A stretch of DNA of 64,000 nt from an uncultured bacterium (GTDB lineage: Bacteria > Bacillota_I > Bacilli_A > RFN20 > CAG-826). Made by a program: the position numbers and the translations under genes. Below are positions 36,294 to 45,839 of the stretch, in pieces. The notes under the pieces were generated by a model. That model saw only the letters and a list, made by a program, of their open reading frames with translations. It was not told where the DNA came from and did no database searches. The stretch lies in the NCBI GenBank assembly GCA_949285455.1, contig CASDXP010000001.1, positions 62,001-126,000 on the forward strand, in the 5' to 3' direction. Numbering within the stretch: position 1 is the first letter of the stretch; each line of letters starts with the position of its first letter.

Positions 36294-37502
36294 TTATTTT
36301 ACTTTAACGTATTTAAATTTCGCGTATTTTAAGATGCCGTTATCCCACTTCAAATCGGTCTCACCGACGATGAGAGGTTTTAAATATTCACGGTAGGAAA
36401 CATCCATCTCTTTGTTATTTAAAATCATCGATAAAGGCAAGGTTCTTTCCGTATTAGCGATACCGCTTAAATCTTCGATGACAAGTTCAGTTTTATAAGG
36501 CGCTGAATTTAATCTTTTGATAGCGACCATTTGACCGGTGATGCCTTGGCAAGCAGATTTCACCGCTAACGCACCAATAGCTTTTGCTTCCTCTTGATCT
36601 ACTTTAGAAATAGTCAACGGATTAGCCCTTTGTAATAAAGATAATTCGATTGGACGAGTTGGAATATTCAATCTAGATTCCACAATCTTACAAAGCTCGT
36701 TGCAAAGACCACCTAATTGCACGTGATTGAAAGCATCGACAAACGCACTTTGACTACTTCTTTCAAAATGGATACCTTCAGAAATAGCGACGATGCAATA
36801 ACCATCTTTTTCATGGATAGCTTTAACTTTATTTAAGAAATCTTCTAAATCGAAATCTTGTTCAGGAAGATAGATTAAATCAGGGCGCATATCTTCATCG
36901 AGCAAATCGATTGTAGCGGTAAGCCAACCAGCGTTACGACCCATAATTTCGATGATAAAAACTTTACCTTTACGATAGCTCGCGGCGTCGATAGCGATCG
37001 ATTGAACGACGTTGATGACGCATTTTGCTGCGCTTGGAAAACCTAATGAGTGATCGGTGCAAGCTAAATCGTTATCGATGGTTTTAGGCACGCCCATAAC
37101 TTTAATATCGACACCTTTTTCTTTAAATAATAAAGAAAGTTTGTAACATGTATCCATCGAGTCGTTTCCGCCGTTAATGAACAAATAACCGACGTTATGC
37201 TTTTCTAAAGTCTTTAAAATGGTTAGATAGATTGGATCGTGGAAATCGGTGGGAAGTTTATATCTTGATGTTCCTAAAATCGCGCCCGGTGTCTGTAACA
37301 ACAACTCGATATCTTCATCGCTTTCCATATTGATGTCGATAAGATTGTCATTGATCAATCCTTCGATACCATATCTTGAGCCGTAGATTGCTCCAATTTG
37401 GTTAGGATGCTTTCTCGCTTCTTTAATTGCCCCATATAAGGACGTATTGATAACTGGGGTTGGGCCCCCACTTTGGATATAGACCATCGTCTTTTTTTCC
37501 AT
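36294..37502 (-). CDS. pfkA: 6-phosphofructokinase, probably PPi-dependent
   Basis: Phosphofructokinase family, 402 residues. The substrate motif is GVPKTIDNDL, with Lys before TIDND as in pyrophosphate-type enzymes; ATP-type enzymes usually have GTIDND. The nucleotide region reads INGGNDSMDTCYKL, where the second acidic residue after GG replaces the Gly of ATP-dependent enzymes. PPi use is thus likely but unproven. AGAGGT precedes the ATG, and a good promoter lies upstream. It is followed by the ATPase operon without an obvious terminator. Confidence 0.88.
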   Translation of the reverse strand: MEKKTMVYIQSGGPTPVINTSLYGAIKEARKHPNQIGAIYGSRYGIEGLINDNLIDINMESDEDIELLLQTPGAILGTSRYKLPTDFHDPIYLTILKTLEKHNVGYLFINGGNDSMDTCYKLSLLFKEKGVDIKVMGVPKTIDNDLACTDHSLGFPSAAKCVINVVQSIAIDAASYRKGKVFIIEIMGRNAGWLTATIDLLDEDMRPDLIYLPEQDFDLEDFLNKVKAIHEKDGYCIVAISEGIHFERSSQSAFVDAFNHVQLGGLCNELCKIVESRLNIPTRPIELSLLQRANPLTISKVDQEEAKAIGALAVKSACQGITGQMVAIKRLNSAPYKTELVIEDLSGIANTERTLPLSMILNNKEMDVSYREYLKPLIVGETDLKWDNGILKYAKFKYVKVK

Positions 37503-37533
37503 ATGATTACTACCTCTTTAATTAACAGAAAAT

Positions 37534-37562
37534 ATTGTATGTGTATACGCTCACATTTGCAA
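37534..37562 (-). promoter_or_regulatory. pfkA promoter
   Basis: TTGCAA (37557-37562), 17 bases, TACAAT (37534-37539) on the minus strand, with a normal leader of about 25 bases holding AGAGGT. Confidence 0.72.
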
Positions 37563-37602
37563 GAAAAAGCCATCTAAGATTTAACTTTATAAAATCATTT
37601 TG

Positions 37603-37630
37603 TTGGGATTATTTATTATGCTAATATAAT
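37603..37630 (+). promoter_or_regulatory. Promoter of the TGS-domain nucleoside kinase
   Basis: TTGGGA (37603-37608), 16 bases, TATAAT (37625-37630), then a leader with GAGGT before the ATG. Confidence 0.65.
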
Positions 37631-37661
37631 ATTTAGACAAAAAGAACAGCGAGGTAAAAAC

Positions 37662-39308
37662 ATGTCTTATACTCTTTTGATTGACGGCGAACAAAGAACA
37701 TATGATTCGCCAATGCGATTACTCGATTTATTGTCTGATGAAGACAAAAAGAAATATTATGCTGCACGCATCGATCGTCGCGTTCGACCATTAACGTACG
37801 AAATTAATGAAGACGCAATCGTCACATGGCTCGATTTAAGTGATAGGCAAGCGTGCCAATTTTACGAAAATTCCTTACGTTATTTAATTTGTATGGCATT
37901 TTATCGTCTTTATCCTAAGACAAAAATTAGATTATCATATAACGTTTCACGTTCTATCTTCTTAGAAATTTTAGATAAATCCATCCAAGTAAATAGCCAC
38001 TTAGTGGAAGAACTTAAAGCGAAGATGGAAGAAATTGTTAAAGAAGATTATCCTCTCATCTTAAAAAGATGTAGCAAAGAAGAAATTACTGAAATTTATC
38101 AAAAGGAAGGTTACGAAGATAAAATTGAAATCTTACCGTATCGACCAGAAGAAATTTGCCACTACCACGAATGCGATGGTTATAAAAACTATATGTATGG
38201 ACAACTTGTCCCTTCTACTGGCTACATTTCAAAATGGCAGATGAGACTTTATCTTCCTGGCATTTTATTCCAATATCCACGTTACGAGTCAAAGGGCGAA
38301 ATTCCTCCTTTCCAAGACGCTCCAACGTTTGGTAAAGTTCTAAAAGAAGTACATAATTGGGGGCGTATTGCTGGGGCTGATTCAATCGCTGGCATCAATA
38401 AGCATATCGATAAAGATGGTTCTATTGATTTTATCAATATGTGCGAAGCTAGACACAATAAAATGTTCGTTGAATTAGGCAATCAAATCGAAGAAAATAT
38501 CGATAATATTCGCCTCATTTGTATCGCTGGGCCATCTAGTTCAGGCAAGACGACATTTGCGAATAGACTTAGAACTGAATTACTAAGTCGTGGTATTAGA
38601 CCAATTAGAATTTCTATCGATGACTATTATTTACCACGTAGCCTTGCTCCAAAAGATGAAAATGGCGATCCGGATTTAGAAAGTATCTACGCTTTAGATA
38701 TCGATCTATTCAATAAAAATATGGCTGATTTAATTTCTGGATTAGAAGTTGAATTACCAAAATTTGACTTCATGATTGGAAAAAGAGTTAAAGGTCGTAA
38801 ACTTCGTGTCGCGGCAGATGAGCCAATTATCATCGAAGGTATTCACGCTTTGAATGAAAAACTCACTAATTTAATTCCGAAGCATCAAAAATTTAAAATC
38901 TATATTGCTCCACAAGCTCAAATTAATATCGATAATCATAATCCATTATCGCTCACCGATTTACGTCTTTTAAGACGTATCATCCGTGACAATCGTACGA
39001 GAAACGCTTCCGCTATCGACACAATTAAGATGTGGCCAAGCGTTCGTATGGGCGAATTTAAATGGATTTATGATACGCAAGAAGGCGCTAATTACGTCTT
39101 TAATTCGTTGCTAAGTTATGAAATTTCTGCGATGAAAAAATACGCTATTCCATTACTTAATAACGTCGACCGCAATAGTGAATTCTATCCGATGGTTGAA
39201 AGATTAATTCGTACTTATAAGTTCTTTGAACAAATCGACGATAAATTTATTCCTTGCAATTCACTTATGAGAGAATTTATCGGTGGATCTTGCTACGAAG
39301 GAGAATGA
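37662..39308 (+). CDS. Nucleoside (uridine-type) kinase with N-terminal TGS/SAD domains
   Basis: 548 residues in three parts: an N-terminal TGS-like domain (1-60), a middle region like the second additional domain of threonyl-tRNA synthetase (60-200, with EICHYHECDGYKNYMYGQL), and a C-terminal kinase of the uridine kinase/phosphoribulokinase family. The P-loop is IAGPSSSGKTTFANRL, followed by ISIDDYYLPR and IIIEGIHALNEKL. Such proteins are widespread in Firmicutes and are annotated as nucleoside kinases. The substrate is not fixed by sequence. It has a normal ribosome site and promoter, and overlaps the convergent gene by 16 bases. Confidence 0.88.
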   Translation: MSYTLLIDGEQRTYDSPMRLLDLLSDEDKKKYYAARIDRRVRPLTYEINEDAIVTWLDLSDRQACQFYENSLRYLICMAFYRLYPKTKIRLSYNVSRSIFLEILDKSIQVNSHLVEELKAKMEEIVKEDYPLILKRCSKEEITEIYQKEGYEDKIEILPYRPEEICHYHECDGYKNYMYGQLVPSTGYISKWQMRLYLPGILFQYPRYESKGEIPPFQDAPTFGKVLKEVHNWGRIAGADSIAGINKHIDKDGSIDFINMCEARHNKMFVELGNQIEENIDNIRLICIAGPSSSGKTTFANRLRTELLSRGIRPIRISIDDYYLPRSLAPKDENGDPDLESIYALDIDLFNKNMADLISGLEVELPKFDFMIGKRVKGRKLRVAADEPIIIEGIHALNEKLTNLIPKHQKFKIYIAPQAQINIDNHNPLSLTDLRLLRRIIRDNRTRNASAIDTIKMWPSVRMGEFKWIYDTQEGANYVFNSLLSYEISAMKKYAIPLLNNVDRNSEFYPMVERLIRTYKFFEQIDDKFIPCNSLMREFIGGSCYEGE

Positions 39309-40402
39309 GATTTCGCTTTGTTATAAGATAGGAACTTATTTCTCTCTTCTTCATAAATTACATTAATATCATGCATATAAGCGTTACGCATTTCTAAGTA
39401 ACGCTTTTTATTTGCTTCATCAACATTTTTAATGTATAGATTTGTAAATATTGGTTCGACTCTAAAGAATGATTCATATAAATTTAAAAGGCTTGCTCTA
39501 GCAAAATATTCTTTCCTAGAAAAAATTAATAGAGGCGAAGAATGAGCGATTTCAGAAGACATTTCATACCATTTAGAATAATTTCCTAAGCCTGCCGCTA
39601 CTTCTAATCCATTGCGGAAATTTAGTTTGAATCCTTCAATTTTATCCGTTTCCACCGCTTTATAAAGCCAACCATATTCGATAAATTTCTTCATATCTTT
39701 CGATTTTAAATCGTGTTCTTTCATCTTTTCTTTTAATTCGACAAATATCGCATCTTGTTTCGCTTTATCTTGGATGCCGTTTCTAAACGCTAAAGAGTAG
39801 ACCATATGTCTTAAATAAGCATCAAGTCCTTCCTTTTCAGTCTTAGATAAAATGAGCAAAATACATTCTGATTCATGCATCGTTCGCCAAGTGGAAAAAG
39901 CTTCTGTTTCAAATCCTGCAAGAATTAAATCGATCATACATTTCGCTAAAAAGATAACTTTCTCTAATATGTCGAAACGAACATCGTTTTTATTTTTAAG
40001 GCGGATGAGAGGTAAACTCGAAAGCATGAAAGAAATAAGTGTCATAAGATTAGAAATGACAGGTGAATATTTAGCGTATAAACCATGTGTTTTAATAGAA
40101 AATAATTCGATGGTGACGAACTTATCGACGACACGATTCACTAAATTAGCGATCAAATTTTCATCGTAAACAACATCTTTTTTATCTTGCAAATAGAGCA
40201 ATTCACCAATTGTATAATTTAAGATGACCAATGAATTGATAATTTGATAAGTTGCAATAACTTTATTATCTTTTAGATAATCAATTGTCGAACAAGCATC
40301 GAAATAAATGCGATATAGAATTTCGAAAGGAACCTTATCCTTAATTTTTAAATTTTCTAAAGTTTTTAAGACGTGTTCTTTACTTAATAAGATTGTTTTC
40401 AT
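39293..40402 (-). CDS. Helical protein of unknown function, DUF5677-like
   Basis: 369 residues, almost wholly helical. A central helix has SFMLSSLPLIRL and then FSTWRTMHESECILLIL, with Arg and Glu five residues apart. Later comes YSKWYEMSSEIAHSS with an Ser/His pair. This arrangement is like DUF5677, a family without a known activity; the match is by eye. It overlaps the end of addA by 23 bases, so it is coupled to the recombination nuclease genes. It could be an accessory to AddAB or an unrelated passenger. Confidence 0.7.
   Translation of the reverse strand: MKTILLSKEHVLKTLENLKIKDKVPFEILYRIYFDACSTIDYLKDNKVIATYQIINSLVILNYTIGELLYLQDKKDVVYDENLIANLVNRVVDKFVTIELFSIKTHGLYAKYSPVISNLMTLISFMLSSLPLIRLKNKNDVRFDILEKVIFLAKCMIDLILAGFETEAFSTWRTMHESECILLILSKTEKEGLDAYLRHMVYSLAFRNGIQDKAKQDAIFVELKEKMKEHDLKSKDMKKFIEYGWLYKAVETDKIEGFKLNFRNGLEVAAGLGNYSKWYEMSSEIAHSSPLLIFSRKEYFARASLLNLYESFFRVEPIFTNLYIKNVDEANKKRYLEMRNAYMHDINVIYEEERNKFLSYNKAKSHSPS
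39379..39409 (+). terminator. Terminator of the TGS kinase embedded in the DUF5677-like gene
   Basis: AAGCGTTAC, ten-base loop, GTAACGCTT, then TTTATTTG on the plus strand, about 70 bases beyond the kinase stop and inside the convergent gene. The nine-pair stem is among the strongest in the window. Confidence 0.85.
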
Positions 40403-43400
40403 CGGTCTTCACCTCCTTACATGTTGCTTGAATGACGCTGGTGAGGTAGGTTCTAATTGGTAAATTATTTTTATTAATTTTTTCAAGATAATGCTTATAC
40501 ATCCCTAACTGTCGAGCGTAATTTGGATCATCGATATGTGAAAGTTTAAAGTCGATGATATCGATATGGTCTTCATAAATCAAGATTAAATCGATGAAAC
40601 CAGAGATATCTTCTTCTTCATCATAATAAGAAAATTCATGTAACGCTCTTGCGATATTTGCTTCTTTAAAAATGTCTAATTTTAAAAACTTATCGATTAA
40701 ATTTCTTTCTTTTTCATCGTTTATAAAACTTAAATCAATGTGTTTAAAATCTACTTTTTCTAAATAGCTATGAAGTCTAGTGCCTAAGTTAAGTAAATCT
40801 TCATTAACATCATCGCTTTCTTCTTTCGAGGCACGAATCTTTTTCGTCGGTTTCATCAATTTTAAAGTTGGACATTCTTCGATTACCAAAGTAGGCTTTG
40901 AAGACTTATCTTCATCGCTTGAATCATTTTGATCGATAGGAACATCCATCATCTTATTAAAACTTTCAAAATCAACATTGATAACTTCTGGATAATCTCT
41001 AAAGGAATAATCATCGTTCATTAAACCGTAATAATAGAAACTAGAGAAAGTCGAAGAATTTTCTTTGAGAATGTTAGCCTCTTTTTTCTTAACCTTACTT
41101 GTGGGAAATGGAAGAAGAACGATATTTTGTTTTTTCGCCCTAGTTAAGCCAACATAAAGTAAACGAAGTCTTTCTTTTGCAGATTCAGAATTAATTTTAT
41201 CGCTTATTTTATCTCTAAAAGGCGAACCTACATCGCCATAATCATAACTTGGAATAAATAATCCTAGCTTTTGATCGAACAAGATGCGAGATTTTAATTC
41301 ATCCGTATTTGGTAAAACATCATTAAATGGAAGATAGACGTAATCAAATTCAAGTCCTTTTGAACCGTGAATTGTCATAAGTTTCACACAATTTTCAATA
41401 TCTTCTTTAACGCGTATTTTCATGCTAACTTCATATTCATCAGCATCGATAAAATAATTTAATAATTCTTCTAAAGATTGTCCGAGTTCATCATATGAAA
41501 TAGCTAAAGATAAAATACGATCTAAAATTGCTAAATTAAAGTCGTAATTATCAATCTTTAATAAATTTTTATAAATGTCAAATAACTCATAGATTTTTAA
41601 AATAAAATCTTTGATTGATAAGTTATCTTTCTCTTTATTTAATCTTTCGATAATTTTATATAAATCGTAAGAATAATAAGTTTTCTTATCTACTAGATCC
41701 GCTAGTTCTTCATCGCTTACTTCATAGATAAAAGAACGTAAAATAGAGATAAAAGAATGGTTAAATTCCGTCTTTTTACTATCGTCATAAATATAAAACA
41801 CTAATTTTAAAATATTTTTAATGATTAGATATACATCATCCATTTCGACGTTATCTTCTCTTTCGATCGATAGAGGAATTGAATATTCATCAAATATCTT
41901 TTTAATGAAAGTAAACTTCTTAGCGCGATCGACTAAAATAGTAAAATTCGAGAAATTTAAATTTTTATTACTCTCTTTAATTTTCTTCAATATGTCTAGT
42001 GCCATATAGCGTACTTCAAATTCATCTTTATCGATATTTTTTTCGATTTCTTTCGACTCGTAACTTATGACTTTTAAACCTAAATCTACGCCATGTTTTC
42101 CTTCTAATGGTTCCATTGCATGACCGTTATTATAATCGTATTCTTGATGAGGTGGTTTCATAACTTTTTCAAAAAATAAGTTTATAGCATCGATAACCTC
42201 TATCGTTGGACGATAATTAGTTTTTAATATATGAGTTTCGCCACCTTGTTTTTTATTAAATTTATTCATCTTGTCTAAGAATAAAGTCGGATTTGCGTTT
42301 CTAAATCGATAGATAGATTGTTTGATATCTCCCACTTGAAAAACGTTGTTATTTTTTATTAGGTTGATCGTTTCTTCTTGTAAATCTGATGTATCTTGAT
42401 ATTCATCGATCATAATGTAATCGAACATAGAAGAAATTTCTTTTCTTACTGATTCGTTTTCCTTCAATAATTTAATGAGATATTTCGCAATATCGATAAA
42501 ATCGAATGCGTTATTGCGTTTTTTAAAATCTAGAAGCCTACGATATAGTTCCTTTATAATTTCTAAAACAATTTCGATATGCTTTTTACTACTTTGATAG
42601 GTTAAAAGCATCTTTTCTTTGCTCACAAAGTAATGAGATTCTTTATAATTATTATGTTTTTTAATGTATTCGAGAACAGTCTTTAATCGACTGTGGAAAT
42701 CTTTAGAGGCTTCATCCCCTTTTACTCTACCGAAGTCAAAATCGTTCAATGCCACTAAGTCATCGTAATCCTTACATGATAAAGCCACCAAGAAGGTATG
42801 ATAAATATCATCATTTAATTCGTAATTACTTGCGTCGTATTCATCTTTTAATGATCTTAATTTTCCTATTACTTCTAGATAATAATCATCTAAAGATTTA
42901 ATGAATTTTTTTTCATCGTAGAAACTTAATAAATAATTATCGATATATTCTTCCGTATCAGGAATGATTTCAAACTTCGTAAAAAGTTTGATAATGACAC
43001 TATTTTTAATATTTTCATCGTCTTTAGAAGAAAATTGTGTAATGAAATTTAAAAACCTTTCATCTTGTTTTTCATAATATTCATCAAAAATTTCTTGGAT
43101 GAGGCGGCTAGTTTCTATTTCTAGAATGCCTTTATCAAGGATAGTGACATTCGCATCCAAATTTAATAGATTATGATATCTCCTTACCATCGCTAAACAA
43201 AAAGAATCAAAAGTTTCAATATGCGCTAAATCGACTTTGCTAGCCGCTTCAAAATTTCCAACTTTCATAAGGAGGCTTTTTATTCTTTCACCCATCTGCT
43301 TAGCTGCTTCTTTTGTGAAAGTTAAAATAAGTAATTTTTCAACAGGTGTGCCTTCTAAAATAAGTTTAGTCGTTCGACTCGATAAAACTTTTGTTTTACC

Positions 43401-43508
43401 AGATCCTGCTGAAGCAGAAACGAGAAATTCACCTTTTTTCGTCACCGCAGCCTTTTTTTGAGCAGGGTTAAGATTTTCGCTTTTAATAAATTGATCAGCA
43501 GAAATCAT
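40380..43508 (-). CDS. addA: ATP-dependent helicase/nuclease subunit A
   Basis: UvrD-type helicase fused to a RecB-type nuclease, for double-strand break repair. 1042 residues with Walker A SASAGSGKTKVLSS, Walker B/motif II IDEYQDTSDLQEE, motif V VKLMTIHGSKGLEFDYVYLP and motif VI LLYVGLTRAKKQ. The C-terminal nuclease has LGTRLHSYLE, ISGFIDLILIYEDH and IDFKLSH, the PD-(D/E)xK pattern. It is shorter than the roughly 1230 residues of Bacillus AddA. One base separates it from addB. Confidence 0.95.
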   Translation of the reverse strand: MISADQFIKSENLNPAQKKAAVTKKGEFLVSASAGSGKTKVLSSRTTKLILEGTPVEKLLILTFTKEAAKQMGERIKSLLMKVGNFEAASKVDLAHIETFDSFCLAMVRRYHNLLNLDANVTILDKGILEIETSRLIQEIFDEYYEKQDERFLNFITQFSSKDDENIKNSVIIKLFTKFEIIPDTEEYIDNYLLSFYDEKKFIKSLDDYYLEVIGKLRSLKDEYDASNYELNDDIYHTFLVALSCKDYDDLVALNDFDFGRVKGDEASKDFHSRLKTVLEYIKKHNNYKESHYFVSKEKMLLTYQSSKKHIEIVLEIIKELYRRLLDFKKRNNAFDFIDIAKYLIKLLKENESVRKEISSMFDYIMIDEYQDTSDLQEETINLIKNNNVFQVGDIKQSIYRFRNANPTLFLDKMNKFNKKQGGETHILKTNYRPTIEVIDAINLFFEKVMKPPHQEYDYNNGHAMEPLEGKHGVDLGLKVISYESKEIEKNIDKDEFEVRYMALDILKKIKESNKNLNFSNFTILVDRAKKFTFIKKIFDEYSIPLSIEREDNVEMDDVYLIIKNILKLVFYIYDDSKKTEFNHSFISILRSFIYEVSDEELADLVDKKTYYSYDLYKIIERLNKEKDNLSIKDFILKIYELFDIYKNLLKIDNYDFNLAILDRILSLAISYDELGQSLEELLNYFIDADEYEVSMKIRVKEDIENCVKLMTIHGSKGLEFDYVYLPFNDVLPNTDELKSRILFDQKLGLFIPSYDYGDVGSPFRDKISDKINSESAKERLRLLYVGLTRAKKQNIVLLPFPTSKVKKKEANILKENSSTFSSFYYYGLMNDDYSFRDYPEVINVDFESFNKMMDVPIDQNDSSDEDKSSKPTLVIEECPTLKLMKPTKKIRASKEESDDVNEDLLNLGTRLHSYLEKVDFKHIDLSFINDEKERNLIDKFLKLDIFKEANIARALHEFSYYDEEEDISGFIDLILIYEDHIDIIDFKLSHIDDPNYARQLGMYKHYLEKINKNNLPIRTYLTSVIQATCKEVKTDENNLIK

Positions 43509-43509
43509 T

Positions 43510-45831
43510 TTAATTCTCCCTCTTAGAAATTTTCGTAATCATTTCATCTTTTCTAAAGCAAATATCTCTAAAATTACAATATTTACAACTATTGAAATCA
43601 TTGCCTATTTCTTTTGGATTAATATCAAATTCGAAGTTTATGATAGAAACTATCGCGTCTTTTAATAATTCTTCTGTGCGTTTATTTAGCGCTTCTTCTT
43701 GCCCTAATTTGATTTTTTTATCATTTTTAGAAGGCGTATAATCTGCGTTGAAACCTTTAAAATATAAACTTTTCTTTAAATTTTTATCTGCTAATGAAGT
43801 ATCAAGTTTTCTAAAACCTTTCAAGTCGAAAGTTAAACCATCAAATTTTTCATTTTCGATACTTTCTTTAATTAATTGATCATTACTTTTTATAGCTGAA
43901 GGATAAAAGACACGGATGTAAGCACCGACAATTTGTTTAGAAGCATATTCTTTCTCCTTAGAAAGGAGCAACGAATAAAATGGTAATTGTAAAGATAAAC
44001 CATAATTCGCTAAAAAGTCATTGTAAAAATCATTTTTTGAAGATTTGTAATCGATAATAGCGTAATATTTATCCATATCTACAAGCATGTCGATTTTGCC
44101 AAGTAGTTTGATTTTATCGACAAAGTCGATAGTGAATGTTTTTTCTTTAATCAAAGAATAAGGTGATTTAATTTGAGAATAAAATTTTTTTAATAATTCC
44201 GCATTCGTGACGATGATTTTTTTCATCTTTTCTTTAAGTGCTTGCTCATTAATTTTCCAAGTGTAATTTTTAAAACAATCTTCAAATACCTGATTAAAAT
44301 CAATGTCTTTATCGGCATCGACTTGTTCGAATACTTTATGCGCAAGTTCACCTAATTTTAAATGGATGGAAGTAGAATCATCATCGATATTGAGAACGTG
44401 AGAAACAAAATATTTAAAATGACATTCAAAATATGATTTGATATGTGAATAAGAAATAGGCGTTTCAAAGAAATGATGCGTATTTTTAAAGTTGATGAAG
44501 GAAGGATTATATGGTTTAGGAAGTTCATCACTTAAACAATTTTGATAAGCTTCAAATACTTTATTTGTATCATTATATTTATCATTTTTTTCTTTGATTT
44601 TTTTAAAATAAATTAAAGAGGCGTCTTTAGAAAAAGAGGCGTCTAATTTAATGTCTTTTAAATAATATCCCACCATATTAAATTCGCTTACAAAAGGCGA
44701 AGGAGAAATAGTCTCGCTTCCTTCAACTTTATGATAGGTAAAGATTAATTTGATATTAGAGTTTAATAAATTTTTACAACGCTCCTTTTCGAAATTAGAT
44801 AAAGTTAAATTGGATGTTTGATGTAGTTTCAAAGAAGTTTCTTCATCTAGCCCATGAAAAGAATCATAGACTTTTGGAAAAGATGAATTTGCAAAATTTA
44901 AAATAAATAAATATTTTCCTTCAAAAGAGTCGAAATCTTCGACGATTTTAATCTTAGATTTTTCTTTTAATATATCGATATCGTTATCTAAAAATAAGGC
45001 TTTAAAAAATTCTAGTTTTCTTTGATGATCGAAATTAAGATTTAGATATGGTTTCACTAGGTTATAAAAATCGTCAAAATTATCAGGATAATTTTCTTTC
45101 AAGGCATTTAAATTAACTTCATTAAATTCTTCTAATCGTAAAAAGGCTTTAGCGATAGATAAAGATATTACTTTAATTTTAGATGGATAATTTAATCCTA
45201 GATGATATGATCTTTCAAGTCGATGAATTGAAAGTAGATAAGTATCGTTAAGCCCATAAATTCCAATATCAGAAGGGTCAATTAAATTATTATTTTCATC
45301 TTGTTTACTTAATAATGAAGCGATTTTATTATAAACATAATAGATTTCATCATCTGGATTATTAAATATAAGATAAGATAGTTTTTCTTCGGGCTTTGCG
45401 GTATTAATCGGTGAAAAAACAGGATTAAATTGTAATTTTTCTTGTAAAAACAATAAGAGTTCATCGTTCTTTGCATAGCCTACAACATTTAAAATTAATC
45501 CTTTTAAATCATCTAAACTAGAGGAATTTACAATTAGATTATGTTCGAGAAGATATCGTTTCATTTTCGCTAATTTGATGAGCTTAGGATCATCTACATT
45601 TATATCGACATAAATTAAATTTTTAAAACTTTCTTTGGCATCGCCATAACTTAGTTTAAAAGCATTTACTAATTCGATGAATGCTTGTTTTTTAAATGAA
45701 CCAAAATAAAGACTAACTAAGTCCTCTTTAGTATATAGTTTCACATCGGCAAAAACATCGTCTTTACGATACTTTTTAAGTAGTGATTTATGTAACGAGT
45801 AAGGGGCGAGAATATTATACTTATGTACCAT
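43510..45831 (-). CDS. addB: AddB/RexB-like nuclease subunit
   Basis: Partner of AddA. 773 residues, shorter than the ~1160 of Bacillus. No Walker A is visible at the N-terminus, as in RexB proteins, so it is probably not an ATPase. The C-terminal nuclease is intact: LGKIDMLVDMDKYYAIIDYK holds the metal ligands. The Fe-S cluster cysteines appear as FECHFKYF and SCKYCNFRDICF. It follows glpK by eight bases. Its GGAAGG ribosome site sits about 14 bases upstream in the glpK end, a long spacing. Confidence 0.88.
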   Translation of the reverse strand: MVHKYNILAPYSLHKSLLKKYRKDDVFADVKLYTKEDLVSLYFGSFKKQAFIELVNAFKLSYGDAKESFKNLIYVDINVDDPKLIKLAKMKRYLLEHNLIVNSSSLDDLKGLILNVVGYAKNDELLLFLQEKLQFNPVFSPINTAKPEEKLSYLIFNNPDDEIYYVYNKIASLLSKQDENNNLIDPSDIGIYGLNDTYLLSIHRLERSYHLGLNYPSKIKVISLSIAKAFLRLEEFNEVNLNALKENYPDNFDDFYNLVKPYLNLNFDHQRKLEFFKALFLDNDIDILKEKSKIKIVEDFDSFEGKYLFILNFANSSFPKVYDSFHGLDEETSLKLHQTSNLTLSNFEKERCKNLLNSNIKLIFTYHKVEGSETISPSPFVSEFNMVGYYLKDIKLDASFSKDASLIYFKKIKEKNDKYNDTNKVFEAYQNCLSDELPKPYNPSFINFKNTHHFFETPISYSHIKSYFECHFKYFVSHVLNIDDDSTSIHLKLGELAHKVFEQVDADKDIDFNQVFEDCFKNYTWKINEQALKEKMKKIIVTNAELLKKFYSQIKSPYSLIKEKTFTIDFVDKIKLLGKIDMLVDMDKYYAIIDYKSSKNDFYNDFLANYGLSLQLPFYSLLLSKEKEYASKQIVGAYIRVFYPSAIKSNDQLIKESIENEKFDGLTFDLKGFRKLDTSLADKNLKKSLYFKGFNADYTPSKNDKKIKLGQEEALNKRTEELLKDAIVSIINFEFDINPKEIGNDFNSCKYCNFRDICFRKDEMITKISKREN

Positions 45832-45839
45832 GAATATAG

